51,853 nucleotides of DNA from Hymenobacter sp. (lineage in GTDB: Bacteria > Bacteroidota > Bacteroidia > Cytophagales > Hymenobacteraceae): assembly GCA_025354605.1 (NCBI GenBank), contig JANXMN010000236.1, forward strand, positions 1 through 51,853, in the 5' to 3' direction. Both the position numbers and the translations under genes were made by a program. Under the pieces are notes generated by a model. The model did no database searches. It was not told the DNA's origin and saw only the letters and a list, made by a program, of their open reading frames with translations. Positions 9,959-18,436 of the stretch are shown piece by piece (position 1 is the stretch's first letter; every line of letters begins with the position of its first letter).

Positions 9959-10233
9959 ATGCGGCAAGGTACACTATTGCGTTCGAAAGCTGGAACACGG
10001 CAGGCAAACACAGGACATTGCCGAGAAACTATCCGTCTCGTCCCCGGCAGTTAAAGCGCAATAGCGGCATAATCCGTCCATTTTACACTTGAACCGATTG
10101 GATTACAGCCAGCGGAAGGGCGATTGAAAACGACCTGCTTCGAGGCAGTAATCCGGGGGCTCGGCGCAAGTTTGGCCCAATGTTGGGCGGCAGGGTGTGG
10201 CAGAGAGGGGCGCGACGCGGCAGCGGCTTCATC

Positions 10234-11424
10234 CTACCCGGCTACCGGGGTTTTGGGGTCGTAGGCGTCGCGCAGGCCGTTGCCGAGCAGGTTGAAGCTG
10301 AGCACCAGCAGCGAGATGGCCAAGCCCGGCAGCAGCGTAAGCCACAGGCCGGCCTCAGTACCGAGTAGGTCATATCCCTCCTTCACCATCAGGCCCCAGC
10401 TCGGTGCCGGTGGCTGCACCCCCAGGCCCAGAAAGCTCAGCCCCGCTTCGAGCAGAATGGCGGAAGCGAAGTTGCTTGTGGCCAGCACGATGAGCGGCCC
10501 GCGCATGTTGGGCAGCAGGTGCCGGGCAATGAGGCGAGAAGTGGGCAAGCCCAATACGCGGCCGGCCTCTACGAAGGTGGCCGCGCGCAGGCTCAGCATC
10601 TGCCCGCGCACCACGCGCGCCACATCCACCCACATGGTCAGGCCCACGGCCACGAAGCTCACCCACACCCCTTTGCTATCGAGGGCCAGCGAAATAGCGA
10701 TAACGAGCATGATGCCGGGAATGCTCCACACCACCGTCATCACACCCAGCAACAGCGAGTCGACCCAGCCGCCGAAGTAGCCGGCCACCGCGCCCACGGC
10801 CATGCCCAGCACCAATGAAATGAGCACCGCCACTAAGCCGATACCCAGCGAGATGCGCGTGCCCAGCAGCAGCCGGCTCAGCTCGTCGCGCCCGGCTTTG
10901 TCGGTGCCCAGCGCGTAGCGGCGGGTAAGGAGGTGGCTTTGGCGGATTTCGCCCTGCAGCTCGGCGCGCGGGCCGGCGTGGCCCGTCACGGCCGAGAGCA
11001 GCAGGCGGCGCGGCCGGCCGGCTTCGGCCGAGTGCTGGCCCAGCGGCTTTAAGATGAGGGAGTCGCCGGCAAATGCGTAGCCGCCGATGGGCGTTTCCTG
11101 CCATTCGGGCTCGCGGCCGCCCAGCCAGGTGCTAAAGATGTTGGCCGGCGACGCGCCCAAACGGGCCGAATCGGGCAGCGGCTGGCGCAGCAGCAGCACC
11201 CGCAGCCCGGGGCTTTCCTTCTGCACCTGCACGAAGCCGTGGTTGGCGTTGGGGGAGTTATCGGGCAGTACCCAGTAGCCCAGCAGGGCCACCAGCGCGC
11301 ACAGGACAATAAAGGCCAGGCCGGCCACGGCTGGGCGGTTCTGCCACAGGCGCTGGCGCACGTAGTAGCCGGGCGGCCGGGCGGCGGCCAGGGCAGCCCC
11401 GGGCGAAACGGCCGTGGTTGCCAC
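10234..11424 (-). CDS. ABC transporter permease (DppC/OppC-like)
   Basis: GTDKAGRDELSRLLLGTRISLGIGLVAV, EAGRVLGLPTSRLIARHLLPNMRGPLIV, LLEAGLSFLGLGVQPPAPSWGLM. Confidence 0.93.
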   Translation of the reverse strand: MATTAVSPGAALAAARPPGYYVRQRLWQNRPAVAGLAFIVLCALVALLGYWVLPDNSPNANHGFVQVQKESPGLRVLLLRQPLPDSARLGASPANIFSTWLGGREPEWQETPIGGYAFAGDSLILKPLGQHSAEAGRPRRLLLSAVTGHAGPRAELQGEIRQSHLLTRRYALGTDKAGRDELSRLLLGTRISLGIGLVAVLISLVLGMAVGAVAGYFGGWVDSLLLGVMTVVWSIPGIMLVIAISLALDSKGVWVSFVAVGLTMWVDVARVVRGQMLSLRAATFVEAGRVLGLPTSRLIARHLLPNMRGPLIVLATSNFASAILLEAGLSFLGLGVQPPAPSWGLMVKEGYDLLGTEAGLWLTLLPGLAISLLVLSFNLLGNGLRDAYDPKTPVAG

Positions 11425-11426
11425 CG

Positions 11427-11684
11427 CTAGCGGGTGTTGTGCTGCAGCAGGCCTTCCTTCGAGGCCAGGTAAGCAGCATCGCGGGCAATGGCACCGAACG
11501 AATTGGTTTCGTAGGCCAGCTCGGTGTCAGGGTCGGGCCAATAGCTGCGGATGAGGCCCTGCTCCAGTAGAGCGCGGAGCTGGTTTTCGAGCTCGGGCGC
11601 GGGCAGCCCGGTTTTCTGGAGCAGCGCACGGAAGGGGGTGACGAAGTACAGCTCGTCGAGCAGGTCGAATTCGGGGTCAGTCAC
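11427..11684 (-). CDS. Small conserved hypothetical protein
   Basis: VTDPEFDLLDELYFVTPFRALLQKTG..., GTG start candidate; directly upstream of the permease gene. Confidence 0.55.
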   Translation of the reverse strand: MTDPEFDLLDELYFVTPFRALLQKTGLPAPELENQLRALLEQGLIRSYWPDPDTELAYETNSFGAIARDAAYLASKEGLLQHNTR

Positions 11685-11850
11685 GGCAGGATAATCAGGC
11701 AAATGGTGGGGTTGGGGCAAATGTAAGCCGGGGAGCGAGCTTTGCCGCTGGTCGGGCCAGCCGTTTATCTTCGTGGTGCCGGCCCGCAACAGCGTCTTCA
11801 GGGGTAATATCGTGACCCATTTTTCTTGCCCTTCTCTGCCCCTACGCCCA

Positions 11851-12582
11851 ATGGTCCGCAACCTACCGGACGTGTTGCTGGCGGTATTTCTTTTGGCGCT
11901 GCTGCCGGGCTGCCAGCCCGCTCCCGATAAGCCAGAGACCAACTACGTCAGCTACCGCGCCGACCCGCGCCGACAGGCACTATGCCTGTACTGGCGCGAT
12001 GCGCAAGGCCACCGCTACGGCAGCGTGGGCCAGCTGCGCCAGTGCATAACGGCCCAAGGCGACAGCCTGATTTTTGCCATGAATGGCGGCATGTTCAACC
12101 CCGCCTTCGTACCTAAGGGCCTGTACATAGAAGATGGCCGCGAGCTGGCACCGCTCGATACGAGCGCTGGGGCCGGCAATTTCTACCTGAAGCCCAACGG
12201 CGTGTTTTATCTTACGGCCACGGGGGCGGCGGGCATTTGTCCCACGGTGGCGTGGCCGACCGTCGGCCGGGTGCGCTACGCCACGCAATCCGGCCCGCTC
12301 CTGGTGCTGAATGGGCACATTCATCCGGCCTTTCGCCTCGGCTCGGCCAACGTGCAAATCCGCAACGGCGTGGGCCTACTGTCCGATGGCCGGTTGCTGC
12401 TGGCCATGTCGAAAACCAAAGTCAACTTCTACGAATTTGCCGATTATTTTCGGCGAGCCGGGTGCCGCACCGCCCTGTATCTGGATGGCTTCGTGTCGCG
12501 CACCTACGCCCCGTCCGCCGGTTGGAATCAGTTGGATGGCGACTTTGGCGTTATCATCGGTGTCAGTGAGCCGCAACGCTAG
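11851..12582 (+). CDS. Phosphodiester glycosidase (NAGPA-like) family lipoprotein
   Basis: Lipobox LLPGC; FAMNGGMFNPAFVPKGLYIEDG, QSGPLLVLNG, RNGVGLLSDGRLLLAMS, CRTALYLDG motifs. Confidence 0.85.
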   Translation: MVRNLPDVLLAVFLLALLPGCQPAPDKPETNYVSYRADPRRQALCLYWRDAQGHRYGSVGQLRQCITAQGDSLIFAMNGGMFNPAFVPKGLYIEDGRELAPLDTSAGAGNFYLKPNGVFYLTATGAAGICPTVAWPTVGRVRYATQSGPLLVLNGHIHPAFRLGSANVQIRNGVGLLSDGRLLLAMSKTKVNFYEFADYFRRAGCRTALYLDGFVSRTYAPSAGWNQLDGDFGVIIGVSEPQR

Positions 12583-13090
12583 CCTCGTAAGCCACCACCC
12601 GGCCTTCATTGGAGCTGATGTAAGCCACTATCGATGCGATTTCCTTGTCCGACAGGACAAAGGATGGCATTTGCTGCTTGTTAAATTTCGTGAACAGCGC
12701 CTCAGCATAGACATCACCGCTGGCCACCACTTTGCTGGAATTTTTCACCCATGGCAAAATCCACGACATTGGGCGGCGCATGCTGAGGCCAGCCAGGGCC
12801 GGGCCCACCACCTGCTCATGTAGCGCGTGGCACTGGGCGCAGTTATTTTTAAAGAGGGCATCGCCTGCCACCACGGCCGCCATTTCTGGCCCGGCTGCCG
12901 ACCGGTTGAGCGTACTGGTTGATTCAGCGGGCAACGCAGGGCCAGGAGTCGGTCCGGGAGCGGCGGTCGTGGCGGTTTCCTGCGCCGCGAAGCCCGCCAG
13001 GCCGGCGGCACTTAACAGGGTGAAACCAAAAAGCACGACTATCAAAGCCATGCCCACCGTCAGGGCAAACCGGACCGAACTGAGACGCAT
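12563..13090 (-). CDS. Cytochrome c, class I
   Basis: N-terminal transmembrane segment; LFKNNCAQCHALHEQVVGPAL (CxxCH) and distal QQMPSFVLSDKEIASIVAYI. Confidence 0.9.
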   Translation of the reverse strand: MRLSSVRFALTVGMALIVVLFGFTLLSAAGLAGFAAQETATTAAPGPTPGPALPAESTSTLNRSAAGPEMAAVVAGDALFKNNCAQCHALHEQVVGPALAGLSMRRPMSWILPWVKNSSKVVASGDVYAEALFTKFNKQQMPSFVLSDKEIASIVAYISSNEGRVVAYEASVAAH

Positions 13091-13198
13091 AATACGTTGG
13101 GCTTGGGTGGAATATATATGCCGCAAATTTACCATCCAAGCCCACAGAGACGGTTTTTGCCTGGTATTTATTTGCCATCGCGTCCTCTCCCTCTCCCG

Positions 13199-14455
13199 CT
13201 ACCGCACGGCCCGCCCCTTCCACTGGTAGCCGCCGCGCCAGCCGGCCAGCCCCACTGCCAGCGCATATGGCGCATACAGAAGCTGCAGCGGCAGCAAACC
13301 CCAGAGCCACTTTTGCCGCTCGAAAAACCGCAGTACCGGTTCCAGAAACCATACGTCGCCGCCCAGCTTCAGCACCCACGCGCCGGCCACCCAGGGCCAC
13401 AGTGCCGGCTGCCAGACCAGCATCATCGCGCCGGTGGCCAGCGCCACGTTGGCCCCCAGCACCAGCAGCGCCAGCCGGCGCGGCGCCGAGCTGCGATAGT
13501 ACTGCCACTTGCTGGCCCAGCGCACCCGCTGTCGCAGCAGCGCCCGCAGCGTGAGCGGCGCGTCCGTGCGAACAATGGCCGCCGCATCGCGCAGGAAATA
13601 CGCCGTGCCGGGAAAGGCCGCGTGAATGGCGTGGAGCAGGAATTCATCGTCGCCGCTGGCCAGGTGGGCGTGGCCGGAAAAGCCGCCCACAGCGGCGAAG
13701 GCCGCCCGGCGGTAAGCCAGGTTGGCCCCGTTGCACATGGTGGGCTGCTGCCGGCTCAGGCAGGCCGCCCCCACTCCCACCAGCCCGGCGAATTCCAGCC
13801 CCAGCAACGTGGTGAAGGCAAAACCCGGCCCGGTGAGCAGCACCGGCCCACTGATGAAATTGGCTGTCGGCTGCTGGCTGAGCAGGTTCTCATAAGCCGC
13901 CAACCAGCCGGGGCCGAGACGGCAGTCGGCATCGGTGCATACCAGCCAGGGGGCGTGGGCCTGCTGCAAAGCCGCGTGCAAAGCAGCTTTTTTGCCGGTG
14001 AAATCGGCAGGCAGACGCACCAGACGCAAGCGAAACGGCGTTTCCAGGGCTGCGGCCGCTACGAAAGCAACTGTGGCATCAGTCGAATGGTCGTCGGCGA
14101 TGAGAACTTCGAAACGGACGGTGGGAAGCGTCTGGGCGGCGAGGTCGCGCAGCAGCTGCGGCAAGCTGGCATCCTCGTTGCGAGCGGCAATGAGAACGGA
14201 GAATTGTGGCATGGCATCGGTCTCGCGGGCCACCTCACCTCCTAGCCCCCTCTCCAGCGGAGAGGGGGAACTAGCTTTTAGCACTGGTTCAGCGCTGGCC
14301 GAACCAGGAATAGTCGCCCCCGCTCCCGCGGAGAAGGGGGCCAGGGGCCGTGCCCGGTAGGGGGTGAGGCGACCCGCCTGTTCAAACCCGCCGCGCAGCC
14401 ACCCCATCAGCCCCGCGTACAGCGCGGGCAGTACCAGCAGCAACGGCCCCAGCAT
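13199..14455 (-). CDS. Glycosyltransferase family 2 (membrane)
   Basis: PQFSVLIAARNEDASLPQLLRDL, IADDHSTDAT, CTDADCRLGPGW, LRQRVRWASKWQYY; start ATG at 14455. Confidence 0.9.
   Translation of the reverse strand: MLGPLLLVLPALYAGLMGWLRGGFEQAGRLTPYRARPLAPFSAGAGATIPGSASAEPVLKASSPSPLERGLGGEVARETDAMPQFSVLIAARNEDASLPQLLRDLAAQTLPTVRFEVLIADDHSTDATVAFVAAAALETPFRLRLVRLPADFTGKKAALHAALQQAHAPWLVCTDADCRLGPGWLAAYENLLSQQPTANFISGPVLLTGPGFAFTTLLGLEFAGLVGVGAACLSRQQPTMCNGANLAYRRAAFAAVGGFSGHAHLASGDDEFLLHAIHAAFPGTAYFLRDAAAIVRTDAPLTLRALLRQRVRWASKWQYYRSSAPRRLALLVLGANVALATGAMMLVWQPALWPWVAGAWVLKLGGDVWFLEPVLRFFERQKWLWGLLPLQLLYAPYALAVGLAGWRGGYQWKGRAVR
14233..14369. repeat. Palindromic interspersed repeat inside the GT2 CDS
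   Basis: CCTCACCTCCTAGCCCCCTCTCCAGCGGAGAGGGGG ... CGCGGAGAAGGGGGCCAGGGGCCGTGCCCGGTAGGGGGTGAGG. Confidence 0.75.
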
Positions 14456-15483
14456 CAGCGACGAGCGCGCTTTTCGCGCAGCACGCGCAGGCCCGGCACC
14501 AGCAGCAGGCCGGCCGCGCTGGGCAGCGCAATATTGATAACCCACAGGCTGAGGCTGGCCGAGAGCACCGGCAGTGCCGGCTGCCCCAGCAGCCCAAACA
14601 GGTGCGTGGCCGACAGCTCGCGCACCCCCACATCGGCCAAGGCGTTGAGCGAAGGCACTAGCGACTTCAGCAGGAAAGTGCCCGCCACCGCGGCCAGGCC
14701 CGGCCCGAGCGGCCCACCCACCCCGTAGCCATGCAGCAGCAGCAGAAACTGCGCGCAAAACACCCCGTAGCGCAACCCTGAAATAGCTAGCACCGCATGA
14801 ATGGCCCGCGCCCGGTAAGTGGGCATAATAGCCAGCGCCGGCCGGAACCGCCGTAGCGGCCGCCACACGCCCAGCACCGCCAGCAAAAGGCGCGAGCGGT
14901 ACAGCGGCAGCAGCAGCGCCGCGCTCAGCAGCAGCGCTGAGGCCCCGATGCCTGCTTCGGCGGCCGGGTAGCCGGCCAGGTAGAACTTCAGCCCGAACCA
15001 GAGCAAGCCCGCCAGCCCGGCCAGCACCGTAACGACCAGCTGGCAGTAGCGCCCCAAAAAAACGGCCCCCAGCGCACTCACGCGGCGGCTTTTCAGCTCG
15101 ATGATGCGGCCGGCATAATCGCCCACGCGGTTGGGCGTGGCGAAGCCCAGCGTGAGCCCGACCAGCACCGCCCGGAAGCTGCGCCCGAACGTGACCGGCT
15201 CCAGATGCCGGGCCAGGCGGTACCACTTCCAGGCCTCCAGGCCCCAGTTGAGGGGCACCAGGGCCAGGGCCAGCAGCACCGGCCCGCGCCCGGCCCCACC
15301 CAAAGTGGTAGCCAGCAGCTGCTGCCAGGCCCGGGCGGTATCGGGCGCGGCGAAAATGGAATTGTAGAGCAGCCCCAGCGTCAGCAGCGTCACCCCAACC
15401 TTGCCCCAGAACACGAGGCGCCGCCAACGCTTTTGCCGGCCGTTGTCCGGCTCCGCTGGGCTGGGTGCCGGGCCAGCTGGCAT
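14455..15483 (-). CDS. Lysylphosphatidylglycerol synthase transmembrane-domain (UPF0104-like) family protein
   Basis: Polytopic; NRVGDYAGRIIELKSRR, FLLKSLVPSLNALADVGVRELSA; stop overlaps GT2 start by 1 nt. Confidence 0.82.
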   Translation of the reverse strand: MPAGPAPSPAEPDNGRQKRWRRLVFWGKVGVTLLTLGLLYNSIFAAPDTARAWQQLLATTLGGAGRGPVLLALALVPLNWGLEAWKWYRLARHLEPVTFGRSFRAVLVGLTLGFATPNRVGDYAGRIIELKSRRVSALGAVFLGRYCQLVVTVLAGLAGLLWFGLKFYLAGYPAAEAGIGASALLLSAALLLPLYRSRLLLAVLGVWRPLRRFRPALAIMPTYRARAIHAVLAISGLRYGVFCAQFLLLLHGYGVGGPLGPGLAAVAGTFLLKSLVPSLNALADVGVRELSATHLFGLLGQPALPVLSASLSLWVINIALPSAAGLLLVPGLRVLREKRARR

Positions 15484-15612
15484 GGTTGGGAGGGCCGTTT
15501 TTTCGTCGCTACTAGTTTCGCGATTAGCTATATCCGCACCCGAAGCCGCAGTTGCCGGCACAGCAGCAGCTGCTACCGGCCCAGGCTGGCGGGGGGCGTA
15601 ACTTTGCGCCTG

Positions 15613-16257
15613 ATGCCCGCTCCCCTTCGCCCCCGCCCCGCGCCCGCCACCGACCTGCTGCCCAAAATCATCATGGGCGTCGACCCCGGCACGCAAATTA
15701 TGGGCTATGCCCTGATTGAGGTGCGCGGTCAGCGCGTTGACGTGCTGTGCTACGACGTTATCAATATGAAGGCCTTGGGCTCGAATCACGCCGTAAAGCT
15801 AAAGCGGATTTTCGACCGCATGCTCGAGCTCATCGACGAGTACCTGCCCGACGAGCTGGCCATCGAGGCCCCCTTTTTCGGCGTCAACGTGCAGAGCATG
15901 CTCAAGCTGGGGCGGGCCCAGGGCGTGGCCATTGCGGCCGCCCTGAGCCGCCAGATTCCCTACGTGGAGTACGCCCCCACTAAGGTAAAACAGTCGGTGA
16001 CGGGCTCGGGTAATTCCACCAAGGAGCAGGTAGCCCACATGCTGCGCCAGACCCTGAAGCTGCCCCCCCTGGCCGAAGCCAGCACCTTCCTCGACGCCAC
16101 CGATGCCCTGGCCGTGGCCCTGTGCCACCATTACCAGAAAGGCAACAACGCCACCGTGAGCGGCGGCAAAAGCTGGGGCAAGTTTCTGGCTGAGAACCCC
16201 GAGCGGCTGGGGGCGAGCACCACGGCGGGCAAAAAGAAAGCCTCTACGAAGTCGTAG
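15613..16257 (+). CDS. ruvC: Crossover junction endodeoxyribonuclease RuvC
   Basis: IIMGVDPGTQIMGYALIEV, ELAIEAPFFGVNVQSMLKLGRAQGVAIAAAL, YAPTKVKQSVTGSGNSTKEQVAHML, DATDALAVALCHHY. Confidence 0.97.
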   Translation: MPAPLRPRPAPATDLLPKIIMGVDPGTQIMGYALIEVRGQRVDVLCYDVINMKALGSNHAVKLKRIFDRMLELIDEYLPDELAIEAPFFGVNVQSMLKLGRAQGVAIAAALSRQIPYVEYAPTKVKQSVTGSGNSTKEQVAHMLRQTLKLPPLAEASTFLDATDALAVALCHHYQKGNNATVSGGKSWGKFLAENPERLGASTTAGKKKASTKS

Positions 16258-16298
16258 CGAGCGGGGGTCTTAAAGGATGCCAATGGGTAGAGTACTCA

Positions 16299-16604
16299 TT
16301 AGGCATCATATTCGGCGTAGTGAATGACGGCCGCCATTCTCTCGTCCAAGGGTACGGGCTGAGCAGAATTATCAAAGTCCGCAACCATCTCCTGCACGAT
16401 AAAAACATCCAAGAAGTAGTCCAGGCCTGGGCATTTCAGCGCAGCCATTTCATCGGTTGGCAGGTCGAGTTCTTCCTCGGTCAGTTCCAAAACCACCGCT
16501 TCGGAATCAGGTCGAAATTCCTTTTCCACTCTTTTGGCAAAGATGGGAGCCTCCTCTTTGAAGGCAGCAATATTGATTATTATCTCTTGCAGGCTTAATG
16601 GCAT
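16299..16604 (-). CDS. Hypothetical protein (about 101 aa)
   Basis: MPLSLQEIIINIAAFKEEAPIFAKRVEKEFRPDSEAVVLELTEEE; non-random acidic composition. Confidence 0.65.
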   Translation of the reverse strand: MPLSLQEIIINIAAFKEEAPIFAKRVEKEFRPDSEAVVLELTEEELDLPTDEMAALKCPGLDYFLDVFIVQEMVADFDNSAQPVPLDERMAAVIHYAEYDA

Positions 16605-16668
16605 AACGTGCTGACAAAGTAAAATTTGTAACAGATAGGCGGCGGACATACATAACCGTCGAGCAGCT

Positions 16669-17475
16669 TCAGCCGGCCCCAATCAGCAACTCCCCCACCG
16701 CATACGTCACGGCGTAGCCGCCAATGTCGACCCGGCCGCCCTCGCGCAGGCGGCACCAGAGCTCGCCGCCCCGGGCCGAAATCTGGCGGGCACGCAGCTC
16801 GGTCCGGCCCAGCTCGGCGGCCCAAAAGGGAATAAGCGTGCTGTGGGCCGAGCCGGTGACGGGGTCTTCGTTGACGCCTACCCGCGGGCCGAAAAAGCGC
16901 GACACGAAATCGACCTCGCCTGCGCCGGGGGCAGTGGCGATGATGCCCGTATAGTCCAGCTGACCCAGCGCCGCAAAATCAGGTTGCAGCGCCGCTACTT
17001 CGGCTTCGGAAGCGAAAACGGCTACTAAGTCGCGGGCGGCCAGTACGGCCTGGGGCGTGCCGCCCAGGGCTGCCGCCAGCCCCACTGGCACCTCGGCCAG
17101 CAGTTGGGGCGGGCGCGAGGGGAAATCGAGTACGAGGCGGCCGTCGGCCTCGCGCGATACGCGCAGCGGCCCGCTCTGACTGTGGAAACTGACTGCTGGC
17201 CCGGCCAGGTGCAGGTGGTTGAACAGGACGTGGGCCGAAGCCAGGGTGGCGTGGCCGCAGAGGTCAATTTCGACAGTTGGGGTGAACCAGCGGATGTCGT
17301 ATTCGGCGGCCGGGCCGGGGCGGGATACGATGAAGGCGGTTTCGGCGAGGTTGTTTTCGGCGGCGATGCGCTGCATCAGCGCGGCGGGCAACGGGGCGGC
17401 TAGGGGGCACACGCCGGCGGGGTTGCCGGTAAAAGGTATTTGGGCGAAGGCATCGACGTGGTAGTAGGGAATCAC
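16669..17475 (-). CDS. PhzF family isomerase
   Basis: VIPYYHVDAFAQIPFTGNPAGVCPLA, AAENNLAETAFI, YDIRWFTPTVEIDLCGHATLASAHVLF, NEDPVTGSAHSTLIPFWA; GTG start. Confidence 0.93.
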   Translation of the reverse strand: MIPYYHVDAFAQIPFTGNPAGVCPLAAPLPAALMQRIAAENNLAETAFIVSRPGPAAEYDIRWFTPTVEIDLCGHATLASAHVLFNHLHLAGPAVSFHSQSGPLRVSREADGRLVLDFPSRPPQLLAEVPVGLAAALGGTPQAVLAARDLVAVFASEAEVAALQPDFAALGQLDYTGIIATAPGAGEVDFVSRFFGPRVGVNEDPVTGSAHSTLIPFWAAELGRTELRARQISARGGELWCRLREGGRVDIGGYAVTYAVGELLIGAG

Positions 17476-17539
17476 GGGAACACGAAGAAAAAAGTGAGTT
17501 TCGAAGCGTAAGAATACGGCGAGCAGGTAAATCTTCGCG

Positions 17540-17706
17540 GTACGCGACCAAAAACCTCGTGTACGCAAGCAAAAACCTGATGTACGCGACCGAAAACCTC
17601 GCGTACGCGACCAAATACCTCGCGTACGCGAGCAAATACTTGATGTACGCGACTAAAAACCTCGTGTACGCAAGCAAAAAACTGGTGTACGCGACCGAAA
17701 CCTGGG
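17540..17706. repeat. Degenerate 21-bp tandem repeat, about 8 copies
   Basis: Units GTACGCGACCAAAAACCTCGT, GTACGCAAGCAAAAACCTGAT, GTACGCGACCGAAAACCTCGC and so on, at exact 21-bp phase. Confidence 0.93.
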
Positions 17707-17863
17707 GTATGCCCTTCGTGCAGGCCGGCAGGCCGGGCGGAGTAGTCAGTTTGACGAGGATAAATTAATTTGCGGAGCGCGCAACCCCGGCCGCGTCCGG
17801 CCGGTCAGGGGTGTACAAGGCGGGACGGTACTGCCCGCCTTCACCTTTCCTTCCCGTTTCTGC

Positions 17864-18436
17864 ATGCCGCCTCCCGTGACGACGGTCGACGATGCCCTGC
17901 TGCTGGCCTGCCGGCGGGGCGAGCCGGCTGCCCAGCACCAGTTATACCGCCTGCTGGCCTACCGGCTGATGGGGGTTTGCCTGCGCTATTGCCCCAGCCG
18001 CAGCGAAGCCGAAGATGCTTTGCAAAACACGTTCGTCAAAATCTTCACCCGCCTCGACCAGTACCGCGGCCAGGGCCCTTTCGAAGCCTGGGCCCGGCGC
18101 ATTGCCGTGAACACTTCCCTGCATGCCGTGGAGCAGCATCGCCTGCGCCACCCCGTGGCCGGGGGCGACGTGCTCGACGACCTGGCCCACGACCTGCCCT
18201 CAGCCGAGCCTTCGGCCTTAGAGCATTTGGCCACGGCCGACCTGCTGGCCCTGCTGGCCAAGCTGCCGCCCGGCTACCGCACGGTGCTCAACCTCTACGC
18301 CGTGGAGGGCTACTCGCACCAGGAAATCGGGCAGCTGCTGGGCATCAGCGCGGGCACTTCCAAATCGCAGCTGGCCCGGGGCCGCCGCCTGCTCGAAACC
18401 CGCCTGGCGGCCCAGCATTCCCCTCAATTGCCATGA
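17864..18436 (+). CDS. RNA polymerase sigma-70 factor, ECF subfamily
   Basis: YCPSRSEAEDALQNTFVKIFTRLDQYRGQGPFEAWARRIAVN and LPPGYRTVLNLYAVEGYSHQEIGQLLGISAGTSKSQLARGRRLL. Confidence 0.95.
   Translation: MPPPVTTVDDALLLACRRGEPAAQHQLYRLLAYRLMGVCLRYCPSRSEAEDALQNTFVKIFTRLDQYRGQGPFEAWARRIAVNTSLHAVEQHRLRHPVAGGDVLDDLAHDLPSAEPSALEHLATADLLALLAKLPPGYRTVLNLYAVEGYSHQEIGQLLGISAGTSKSQLARGRRLLETRLAAQHSPQLP

Noticed and set aside
8744-10054. 436-aa + strand ORF opposite the SpoIIE phosphatase
   Set aside because: Shadow ORF rich in H/Q/V; no domain motifs.
10020-10230. Gap between the SpoIIE phosphatase and permease genes as a possible ncRNA
   Set aside because: No convincing promoter, stem-loop architecture or tRNA/riboswitch signature could be identified by eye.
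14456-15427. N-terminal extension of the GT2 ORF to 742 aa
   Set aside because: This part is an out-of-frame reading of the LPG-synthase-like gene; the real GT2 start is the ATG at 14455.
17540-17706. Possible CRISPR array
   Set aside because: The 21-bp units are contiguous with no unique spacers; no cas genes in the window.
17770-18432. N-terminal extension of the 856-aa ORF
   Set aside because: Overlaps the ECF sigma gene in another frame; the ATG at 18433 overlaps the sigma stop and begins a sensible protein.
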